Source: JAHCHG01 sp038246645
GTDB taxonomy: Bacteria > Acidobacteriota > Blastocatellia > Pyrinomonadales > Pyrinomonadaceae
Assembly (NCBI GenBank): GCA_038246645.1
Contig: JBBRVS010000169.1
Span: forward strand, 1 to 12,670
DNA: 12,670 nucleotides
Reading direction: 5' to 3'
Numbering within the stretch: position 1 is the first letter of the stretch; each line of letters opens with the position of its first letter. The notes under the pieces were generated by a model, which did not search any database, was not told where the DNA came from, and worked only from the letters and a program-made list of their open reading frames with translations. Of this stretch, positions 1 to 7,300 are shown piece after piece. Both the position numbers and the translations under genes were made by a program.

Positions 1-140
1 AAAAGGATTTGCAAACCGCTTTAAATTACGGCGCGGCAAATTCCGCTCTGACCTTAACGACTCTCGGCGACGGTTCGATGGCGACACTTTCGGAAATCGA
101 AAAAATCGCCGAAAGCGGAAATCTCGATCTTTCGCGCTGA
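1..140 (+). CDS. PfkB-family sugar kinase, C-terminal end only
   Basis: The frame is open from base 3 to the TGA at 138-140 and encodes the last 45 residues of a protein that begins upstream of the window. The visible part reads YGAANSAL, then LGDGSMATLSEIEKI, then a short polar tail ending NLDLSR. A small-residue-rich helix (AANSAL), a GD turn and a final x-V/L-x-E-I/V-E-K helix are typical of the C-terminus of PfkB/ribokinase-like kinases. The closest remembered match is the 2-keto-3-deoxygluconate kinase type, which phosphorylates KDG in the cytoplasm. The catalytic GAGD motif and the substrate lid would lie upstream and cannot be seen, so the substrate is a guess. A long hairpin follows 16 bases after the stop. 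Confidence 0.7.
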   Translation, partial: KDLQTALNYGAANSALTLTTLGDGSMATLSEIEKIAESGNLDLSR

Positions 141-156
141 TGCAAGAGAAATTTTT

Positions 157-223
157 GGATTCAAGTCAAAAAAACGGCACTGTCTGAAAAAAATCAGAGA
201 ATGCGGTTTTTTGATTTAAATCC
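157..223 (+). terminator. Long imperfect hairpin after the kinase gene, probable terminator
   Basis: The outer arms GGATTCAAGTCAAAAAA and TTTTTTGATTTAAATCC pair with few mismatches. The inner part closes with TCTGA, A6, TCAGA. The stem begins 16 bases after the kinase stop codon. The right arm contains a TTTTTT run, but no clean U-tract follows the whole structure. It is therefore an atypical terminator, or a 3' end stabilising structure. Confidence 0.5.
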
Positions 224-265
224 AAATATTGTTAAGCAGGTAAGCAAATGTTTTGTGGTGTAATG

Positions 266-341
266 AAGGTAGAACAGGCTGTTAGCCTGTTCACTAACAC
301 TGATATTCCACGGTGAACAGGCTAACAGCCTGTTCTACCTT
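266..341. repeat. Pair of inverted REP-like elements (BIME-like), 29-bp perfect arms
   Basis: Bases 266-294 are the exact reverse complement of 313-341, with an 18-base spacer between them. Each arm is itself a short hairpin: GTAG stands immediately before AACAGGCT, then GTT, then AGCCTGTT. GTAG at 269-272 on the plus strand is mirrored by CTAC at 335-338. A 5' GTAG or GGAG tetranucleotide followed by a palindrome is the known signature of REP sequences mobilised by RAYT (Y1-type) transposases, and two in opposite orientation form a BIME. No RAYT gene lies in the window. The inverted repeat is certain; the REP assignment is inference from architecture. Confidence 0.75.
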
Positions 342-374
342 TTCAGCATCATTATCCCGGATTACTTTTGCTTT

Positions 375-473
375 CCTGCTTACGAGTTGAAAATTGCCGC
401 CGCCACTTCTGCCCGTCGAAGCATCGTAAAGCAAAGCTGGTACTTTGACTTTGTGCAAAGTTTCGGATGCGGG
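375..473 (-). pseudogene. Fragment of a TonB-dependent (Oar-like) receptor plug domain
   Basis: On the minus strand, an open frame from 560 to 294 contains residues reading LLYDASTGRSGGGNFQLVSR. By hand alignment, residues 30-62 of this frame (375-473) match residues 220-252 of the intact receptor at 4388-8482 (LYDASLGRSGGGNVQVVTR) with 20 of 33 identities and no gap. The match continues weakly upstream through L..xxI.P. Nothing else of a receptor is present: no signal peptide, no carboxypeptidase-regulatory domain and no barrel. The frame then runs into the inverted repeat, which encodes its last residues. This is best read as a remnant of a second receptor gene in opposite orientation. It is unlikely to be expressed as a functional product, as I see no ribosome site. 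Confidence 0.65.
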
Positions 474-791
474 TGAAATATTCTGGTTCAGCAGACAAAT
501 TCGACCATTCATTGAAAAAGTTTTCAGAGATTTAATGTAAATTTTTGCTGTGTAATTCAAACTTCACTTCTATTTCATCTGAAATTAATCTGTAAATTCT
601 AACCTGATTCCTTAGAAACAAAATCATTCTCGGTTAAATAATAAATTTTCAGTTTTCAGTTTAAACCGAATTAGGAAATATCTATAAATTTTGACAGCAC
701 AGGGCTTATTCAAAAGTTCGGAGTTGATGTCAGTAAGTTGAAGTGTATTTAAAGTTAATAAAAAGTAAGGAAATTTCAGGAGTAAATAAAA
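474..791 (+). other. AT-rich spacer and likely promoter region of the phosphatase gene
   Basis: No gene is supported here on either strand. TTGACA occurs at 691-696, but no good -10 box lies 16-18 bases downstream. A weaker pair, TTGATG (724-729) and TATTTA (746-751), has a 16-base spacer and would place transcription about 35 bases before the start codon. I found no convincing pair of Pho-box direct repeats. AGGAG at 778-782 is the ribosome site for the gene at 792. Confidence 0.35.
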
Positions 792-2762
792 ATGAATAAA
801 AAATTCAAATCAGTTGAAAAAATTTTAGTTGCGGCAGTTTTAGGACTGGCAATTATCACCTTTCAAGGCATTAACGCATTTGCCCAAGGTGCGCCGACGG
901 TTCGTATCGTCATACCGGAAAGATTCAGAGTCTTAACAAATCAATACTTTGATCTGCGGATCGAAGCGGAAAATCTTGCCAGTTCAACGGCGCGAATCGA
1001 AATTCAAGTCGAAGGCGAAAACGGCGAAGAAAAATATAATTTTGCCGGTCCGCTGGAAAATACCAGCAATAACGATAGTAATCCGAGCAATATAGACAGA
1101 GCCATGACGATTCGTAAAATGTATTTCACCACACCGGGAATAAAAACCGTCAGAGCTTTAATTTATGACGGCAGACAAATCTACGGTGTCGGAACACAGA
1201 TCAGCGTGCAAAATTTCAACTTGAACGGCAATAAAAATGTCGTTCTTTTTATCGGCGACGCTATGGGAACGGCTTATCGCGATGCCAGCCGAATCGTCTC
1301 GCAAAGCACCGGAAACCGTTTCCGCGAAGGCTGGTTTGACGAATTGCAACAAATGGACAAAATGCCCGTAACCGGAATGAGTATGACCTATTCGCTCGAA
1401 AATATCGTTCCCGATTCGGCACCAACCGCCTCAGCCTGGACGACCGGAAATAAAACGATCAACGGCGCAGTCAATGTTTTCCCCGATAATACCGATTTTC
1501 GTTTTTCGAGTTCGAATGTTCAAGGAACGAAACAATATGTTTTGGACAATCCGCGCGTTGAAACTCTGTGGCAATTCTTAAAACGTCGGCACGGTTATAA
1601 AACCGGAATCGTGACGACCTCCGATGTAACGGACGCAACTCCGGCGGCGGAAGGCGCACACACGCTACTCAGAGGTTTGGGTTATGACATTGCCAAACAA
1701 TTCGTTGACGGTTCGATCAATCAGGGAAATCAGTTTGACGTAATTATGGGCGGCGGTTTGGAAAGATTTAATGCCCGCACTGCTTCAAACAGCAGCGACA
1801 CGCGCAATCTCGTTACCGAATTGCAAGGCAGCGGCTATACATACGTGCAAAACCGCACCGAATTAAATGCGGTCAACAGTGCAAATCCGCCGGCGAAAGT
1901 GCTCGGTTTATTCAGAACGAGCAATATGAACGTCGCATATGACAAACTCGGTCTGGTGCGTCCGTTAGACGAACCGAATCCGAACTTCGGCGGTTTTACC
2001 GATCAGCCTTTTCTGGACGAAATGACCGAAAAGGCGATTGCATCACTCAACAAAAATGATGCGCCGTTTATCTTAATGGTCGAAGCCGCTTCGATTGACA
2101 AACAATCTCATCCGAATTTTGCGGCGGGACAAATCTGGGACAACATCGAATTCGATAAATCGGTCGGTGTCGGTCGCACATATATGAACCGCGATGCCCA
2201 AACACGGGCGAAAACTTTGGTTATCGCTACTGCCGACCATGATCAATCAATGCACATTACCGGCGCGGTTGATACTTTAGTGCCGAATTATGTTCAAAAT
2301 GTATTTGCCACATTGCTTCACCCGAATTCGAGCCGCGGACAAGGCAATATCGGAATTGAAAACCGCGTCGGCGAAACAAGCGGTTTCCCCGATTATGAAG
2401 ACGCAAACGGCGACCGTTATCCCGAAAATACCAACCGCATTCGCCTCAAAGTAGGTTATCGAACGGGCGATCACACGGGTTCGTCGGTTCCCGTAACTGC
2501 GGAAGGCGCGGGCGCATTGCTCTTTTTCGGTTATTACGATCAAACCGATATTTTCTTCAAAATGGCAAAAGCTCTGACGCTTAATACGAATATTCTCGAT
2601 ACGGCTGTCCAGCAAAAACTTTCGGTTGACGTGCCGTATTTTACGCCGGCAACGCAGCTTAGAAACCCGAGTGAAGGCGTTCAAATGCTGCAAAATGCTC
2701 CGCTTTTCACCCCGCGCATTTTGACGGAAGATGACCACGCGCACTGCGGAATGAATCACTGA
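792..2762 (+). CDS. phoA: Secreted alkaline phosphatase, PhoA family
   Basis: Hydrolyses phosphate monoesters outside the cytoplasm to release inorganic phosphate. The 656 residues start with a signal peptide (hydrophobic 11-25, probable cleavage after AFA at 31). Residues about 36-142 form a beta-rich, Ig-like extra domain absent from E. coli PhoA. The catalytic domain follows. By hand alignment with E. coli PhoA: GDAMG (D156, metal ligand), nucleophile S209 in VPDSAPTASAW, D281 and T283 in DATPAA, phosphate-binding R294, E431/D436/K437/H440 in VEAASIDKQSH, D482-H483 in TADHD, and H561 in GDHTG. The D281/K437 pair corresponds to D153/K328, the bacterial arrangement. P211 inside the active-site loop is unusual. 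The tail ends DDHAHCGMNH, a possible metal-binding stretch holding the only cysteine. AGGAG lies nine bases before the ATG, and a strong terminator follows. Family assignment is firm; phosphate control is not visible. Confidence 0.95.
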   Translation: MNKKFKSVEKILVAAVLGLAIITFQGINAFAQGAPTVRIVIPERFRVLTNQYFDLRIEAENLASSTARIEIQVEGENGEEKYNFAGPLENTSNNDSNPSNIDRAMTIRKMYFTTPGIKTVRALIYDGRQIYGVGTQISVQNFNLNGNKNVVLFIGDAMGTAYRDASRIVSQSTGNRFREGWFDELQQMDKMPVTGMSMTYSLENIVPDSAPTASAWTTGNKTINGAVNVFPDNTDFRFSSSNVQGTKQYVLDNPRVETLWQFLKRRHGYKTGIVTTSDVTDATPAAEGAHTLLRGLGYDIAKQFVDGSINQGNQFDVIMGGGLERFNARTASNSSDTRNLVTELQGSGYTYVQNRTELNAVNSANPPAKVLGLFRTSNMNVAYDKLGLVRPLDEPNPNFGGFTDQPFLDEMTEKAIASLNKNDAPFILMVEAASIDKQSHPNFAAGQIWDNIEFDKSVGVGRTYMNRDAQTRAKTLVIATADHDQSMHITGAVDTLVPNYVQNVFATLLHPNSSRGQGNIGIENRVGETSGFPDYEDANGDRYPENTNRIRLKVGYRTGDHTGSSVPVTAEGAGALLFFGYYDQTDIFFKMAKALTLNTNILDTAVQQKLSVDVPYFTPATQLRNPSEGVQMLQNAPLFTPRILTEDDHAHCGMNH

Positions 2763-2790
2763 TTCCGATTTTTAATTTGACGATTTGGAC

Positions 2791-2822
2791 GCGGTTTGAA
2801 TGCAAATTCAAACCGCTTTTTT
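2791..2822 (+). terminator. Rho-independent terminator of the phosphatase gene
   Basis: A perfect 11-bp stem GCGGTTTGAAT / ATTCAAACCGC closes a GCAA tetraloop (GNRA type) and is followed directly by six T. It lies 28 bases after the stop codon. Stem, loop and U-tract are all canonical. Confidence 0.93.
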
Positions 2823-3254
2823 GATATAAATTTCAGCTAAATATTTTCATTGCCTCGCTTAATCTCGCATTGTGAAAAAACATAATACTCTCCACTCAAA
2901 TAAAAAAATTTAAGGCTTATCTCAATAGTATTTTCTTTACAGAAGCTAAATACCTTTATCCTCAATAAATGTGAGCAAATGTAATATAAATGAAACTAAA
3001 AGTTAGCAAATAATTCATACTTATTAAACATTTAATACATATCCGGCAGTTAAAACTTAACCTAGTAACGCACAAAATTTAACAATTTAAGATTTCCGGT
3101 TAATGAAGATTCCATTTTCGGAAATTCGGCACAATTTTACGGTTAAAAAGCACTTATGGCAATTCTGATGTGTTCTAAAAAAAACACGATCATTAATAAA
3201 GAAAAGGATTTAGCCTAACTTAATAAACAATTTAAAAGGAAAATTGGAGGAAAA
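2823..3254 (+). other. AT-rich spacer of 432 bases, presumed promoter and leader
   Basis: No gene on either strand is supported. A 7-bp inverted repeat, ATTTCCG (3092-3098) and CGGAAAT (3119-3125), with a 20-base loop is the only structure I noticed; it could be an operator or chance. GGAGG at 3246-3250 is the ribosome site of the next gene. The base composition is too AT-rich for a single promoter to be picked reliably by eye. Confidence 0.35.
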
Positions 3255-4175
3255 ATGAAAAATTTATTTAAAGTATGTCTTTGTATTTTAGCAATCGTTT
3301 CAATGCAAACAATCATTTCAGCCCAGATCGGTTATTCGGTCAGCGATAACAATCGGGATGATACGGGATTAGCTCAACAGTATTACAGTTTCGACCTTTC
3401 GACGGGTCAGGGAACGTTAATTCAAACCTTACCGAACACCATTCGCCGTGAATATGAAGGTTTTGCTTCGATCGGTTCGGTTCTTTACGGCGTTTCCGAA
3501 TTCGACACCGAACTCTGCAACACGGGTTCCGATCCGGTAACGGGTTTGTCGTCAGACCTGCGTATTTTTACGCCGACCGGTATCGGCAGACAAGTCGGTG
3601 AAACCTGTATTGATTTCGGCGGCGAAGCCGGATCAGCCTACAATCCGCAAGACGGCTGGATTTATTCGATTGCCAGCGATGATCTTCTGCCCGGAACTGC
3701 GCCGCGCTCGCGTTTATACCGCATCAGCCCGACGACCGGTCTGGCAACACAGGTCGGAACGGGAATTACGCTTCTTCCGTCAAGCCCTCCGGGAGGACAG
3801 GTAAATCCGTATATGGACGGACTCGCTATTCTGCCGAACGGCGCAGCTTACGGGACTGAAAATCGTTTCGGCACAACGCCTAGCGGAGAACGCGGCAGTT
3901 TATACCGTGTTTTCTTAACAGGTCCGAACGCCGGAAGCGCTTCGTTTATTAAAAATACCCTGACAATTGATGCCAACCGCGACACGGGTTTGGCAAGTCT
4001 GCCGAACGGAACGCTTGTTTTATTGCTTGAAGACGGTCGTCCGTTCTTCGGCAATCCGAATGATTCCGCTGTCTTTACGGCTCCGGCTTACGGAACTCTG
4101 ACCACGCCGGGATGCTTGAATAATCCCTGCCGTGATTTTGAAGGTTTCGACATTCCGCAGCCTTCGCTTCGCTAA
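3255..4175 (+). CDS. Secreted propeller-like protein of unknown function
   Basis: 306 residues. A signal peptide is clear (KNLFK, hydrophobic 7-22, probable cleavage after ISA at 23), so the product is exported. The mature part has repeated short beta modules: YYSFDLSTGQGTLI (43-56), YEGFASIGSVLYGVSE (67-82), LYRISPTTGLATQVGTG (154-170), DGLAILPNGAAYGTE (188-202) and TGLASLPNGTLVLLLEDGR (244-262). Strands alternating with NG/TG turns suggest a beta-propeller. The EGFA..LYGVSE and GLASLPNG motifs recall esterase-like/phytase-like propeller proteins, but I see no catalytic residues that would settle this. The four mature cysteines (88, 118, 287, 292) could form two disulfides. GGAGG four bases before the ATG fixes the start. 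It has its own terminator, so it is probably transcribed alone. It is real and exported; function unknown. Confidence 0.85.
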   Translation: MKNLFKVCLCILAIVSMQTIISAQIGYSVSDNNRDDTGLAQQYYSFDLSTGQGTLIQTLPNTIRREYEGFASIGSVLYGVSEFDTELCNTGSDPVTGLSSDLRIFTPTGIGRQVGETCIDFGGEAGSAYNPQDGWIYSIASDDLLPGTAPRSRLYRISPTTGLATQVGTGITLLPSSPPGGQVNPYMDGLAILPNGAAYGTENRFGTTPSGERGSLYRVFLTGPNAGSASFIKNTLTIDANRDTGLASLPNGTLVLLLEDGRPFFGNPNDSAVFTAPAYGTLTTPGCLNNPCRDFEGFDIPQPSLR

Positions 4176-4197
4176 TCGGCGAATGAACAAAAACCGC

Positions 4198-4233
4198 GAT
4201 GAAGCATCGGAAAATTTTTTCCGATGCTTCATC
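4198..4233 (+). terminator. Rho-independent terminator after the propeller gene
   Basis: GATGAAGCATCGG (4198-4210) pairs perfectly with CCGATGCTTCATC (4221-4233). The central AAAATTTTTT extends the stem to 17 bp with a minimal loop. T-rich and A-rich flanks on the two sides would allow weak function in both directions, though only TT follows the right arm. It starts 22 bases after the stop. Confidence 0.8.
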
Positions 4234-4387
4234 TTAAAAAATTAAAAATCGAATAATATTTACCGCTCGAAAATAAATTTATCAGAGCTATTTTTACTTA
4301 AATTATTTACAAATATATTTTTATAACGACAAATTTTATCAAAAGCGGAAAATTAGAAAATAAAAAAATTAAATAAAGGAATCTCGT
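4234..4387 (+). other. AT-rich leader of the receptor gene
   Basis: This 154-base stretch holds several -10-like words (TATATT at 4314, TATAAC at 4322) and TTTACA at 4306-4311, but none at a canonical distance, so no promoter is assigned. AAGGA at 4376-4380 lies seven bases before the ATG and is the likely ribosome site. Confidence 0.35.
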
Positions 4388-7300
4388 ATGTTAAGAAAAT
4401 ATTCAATCATTTTGTCACTGATAATCGCTTACGGTTTATTTTTGACACCGACCGTTTTCGGGCAAGCGACCGACAACGGCTCACTTGACGGAACGGTTTA
4501 CGACATCAACAACGCCGTTGTTCCCGGCGCAAAAGTTACGATCAAAAATTCGGGAACGGGTTTGACCCGCAGTGTGATTGCGAATGGAGAAGGACGCTGG
4601 CGCGCGGCGGTTCTGCCGCTCGGAAATTACGAAGTTACGGCGGAAAAGGAAGGCTTTGCAATATCTACTTTTCAAGCAAGGGTTGATGCTTCCGTAACAA
4701 ATACGGTTGACATTATTCTGACGGTCGAAGCCATCGAGGGCGAGGTTGTCGAGGTTAATACGAATACCGGTCAGGAACTCGTCAGCAGCGGGTCGGGAGC
4801 GGTGACAAGCAGCAGCATTTCGGGACAAGCACTCGAAGCCGCGCCGGTTGCCAACCGCTCAGCCTTCGGCAGAATTGTGGCGGACAGCGGAACAAGCGGC
4901 GATTTGGCAGACCCTTTGACGAACGGCAGCGGCAATCCCGAATTTTCGACAAACGGTTCGCGGACGACGAGCCAGAGCGTTTTGTTTGACGGAATTGATG
5001 CGACGAATATTGGGGGTACGGGAAGTTTGACCGAATCAATCGCGCCGAACCCGGAAACGGTTCAGGAAGTTAAATTATTATCGAGTCTTTATGACGCTTC
5101 ACTCGGAAGAAGCGGCGGCGGAAATGTTCAGGTTGTAACCCGTAGCGGCAGCAACACCTTTAACGGCGCAGCTTTTATCTACGGGCAGAACGAGATTTTT
5201 AACGGCAACGATTTCTTTTTTAACCGCGACAATATTGACCGCCAAAAAGCGCGCCGTTTTGAAGGCGGTTTTACGCTCGGCGGACCGATTATTAAAGACA
5301 AATTATTTTTCTTCGGCGGCTTTCAAAAAACCGATGCAATTACGGCGTATGTTCCGACGGCGCAGAGTTTCGTGATCTTGCCGGAAGCTCTTTTATATAT
5401 CACCGACCGCAGCAATCCAGAAAATGTCCGGCAGGCTTTCGAGCGGGCGTCAAATAACGGCGGCGCGGGACAAACCATCAGAAGTCCGGGCTGTATTCAG
5501 CCGATCACCCCGTTTACTCCGGCAGGTTCGATCACGAATATCTGTATTGATCCGACCGGAGTCGGTTTCAGATTATTGAGCGTCATAAATCCGATAACCG
5601 GCGGATTTCTGATCCCGACTCTGACGGCGGGCAGATTTGAAAGATTATATCTCGATTCGAATAATGTCGCGGCAACGATAAACGGCGTAAGAGTTACGGA
5701 TTTCTCGATGTTCGGTTTGCCGAATGGTCTTCCGCTGCTTGACGGGCTTTCGCAAGGAGAAGTGATCGGCGGAAATCCACTTGTCAGATTTCGCAATGTT
5801 TTTCCTGCCGAATTCAAGCAGGATCAATTCTCGACGCGGCTCGATTACAATCTGTCAAAAGGAAACAGTGAAGGGAATGGGACGAATACTCTGAGTGGTA
5901 CCTTCTTTTTCGCCAATTTTCCGGCTTTAGAACCGTTTTCAACCGATACGGTAGTTTCGCCGACACCGCTTATCAAAGATGACCGGAACCGGACTTTGTC
6001 GGTTACGGATACGCATATTTTTTCGGGAAACTTGATCAATGAAGTCCGTTTCGGATATTTTTCACTGGACAATTCACGAAAGCTTGATGATAGATTTCTG
6101 ACAAATGAATTAACCAACGAAGGACAGGGAATTTTCAATCCGGCTTCTCTTTTCGAGCCGGGTGCGCCGTCTCAGCGGCTGGCACGCTTTGCCGGAACGG
6201 GAAATCTCGGAGATTTTTCGGTTGGCGCACCGACCGATATTTATAATCAGCGGGAACAGTTGACGCTCACCTTTGCCGATAATGTTACATATATTACAGG
6301 TGATCACGAATTAAAATTCGGCGTTGAGTATAAACGCAATTCATATGACACATCTTTGCCGGAAGAACAGAGCGGCGAATTCGAAGGTTTGACGAATTTC
6401 ACGCAGCTCCTGACATCGCTGACACCGGAAGCCGATTTAACCTTTGGTATTACCGACAAACAATTTCGTTTTAACGATTTGAGTTTTTATGTTTCCGACA
6501 ATTTCCGGTTTAATGACCGCCTGACATTTAATGTTGGTCTTCGCTGGGATTGGTTCGGTCTGCCGACCGAGAAAAACGGGCGGTTCGCCAATTTCGATTT
6601 TACGCGCGTAACCGATCCGAATGATATTACAACCGGATTTATCTTGCCGAGCAATGTTCAAAACACGGGTTTTGAGGCGATTGACGGAAGTTTTCCGAGT
6701 ATTGACAGAGCGGATTCCAAACATACCCTGAACGGACAAGACCTGAATAATTTCGCGCCGCGCTTCGGATTCGCTTTTAAGCCCTTCAAAAACGACAGCA
6801 CGACGATTCGCGGCGGTTACGGGATTTTCTATGACCGACCTTCAGCGGCATTTATCAACACGATTTACAGCAATTACCCGTTTTTCAAGGAAATCGAACT
6901 GAAAACCGAACTTCGACCGGGCGCGATTCAGGCAACGACCGCCTTTATGAATTTAGACCCGCGATTGCCGTTCAGCAGTTATTTTCCGTTCAGCGTCGGG
7001 CTTGCCAATACGGCTGAAGAATCACCGTTCGTTTTGATTGATCAAACGCCCGGAGTCGGTCTGACGAACGGCGCGGAGCCGCTGGAGTTCAGAGCAATTG
7101 ACCGCGATCTGAAAACACCGATGGTGCAGCAATGGAATCTGGGAATTCAGAGAGAATTCGGTAAAAACTGGGTGGTCGAAGCGCGCTATGTCGGAACCCG
7201 CGGACAGAATCTGCTGCTCGCCGTCGGATTTAATCAGCCATATGATTTGAACGATCCGAATACGCCGGATTATATTTTCGGACGCATTAATGACGCTTTC

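Noticed and set aside
266..341. Palindrome as a rho-independent terminator or a CRISPR remnant
   Set aside because: No T-tract follows beyond TTT, it lies far from any gene end, and only two inverted copies exist, whereas CRISPR repeats are direct and regularly spaced.
660..750. Pho box upstream of the phosphatase gene
   Set aside because: TTGACAG and TGTCAG words are present, but not as the paired 7-base direct repeats with 4-base spacing expected of a PhoB site.
2277..2759. Open frame of 160 codons on the minus strand within the phosphatase gene
   Set aside because: It lies wholly antisense to conserved alkaline phosphatase sequence, has basic, low-complexity composition and no ribosome site or family motif.
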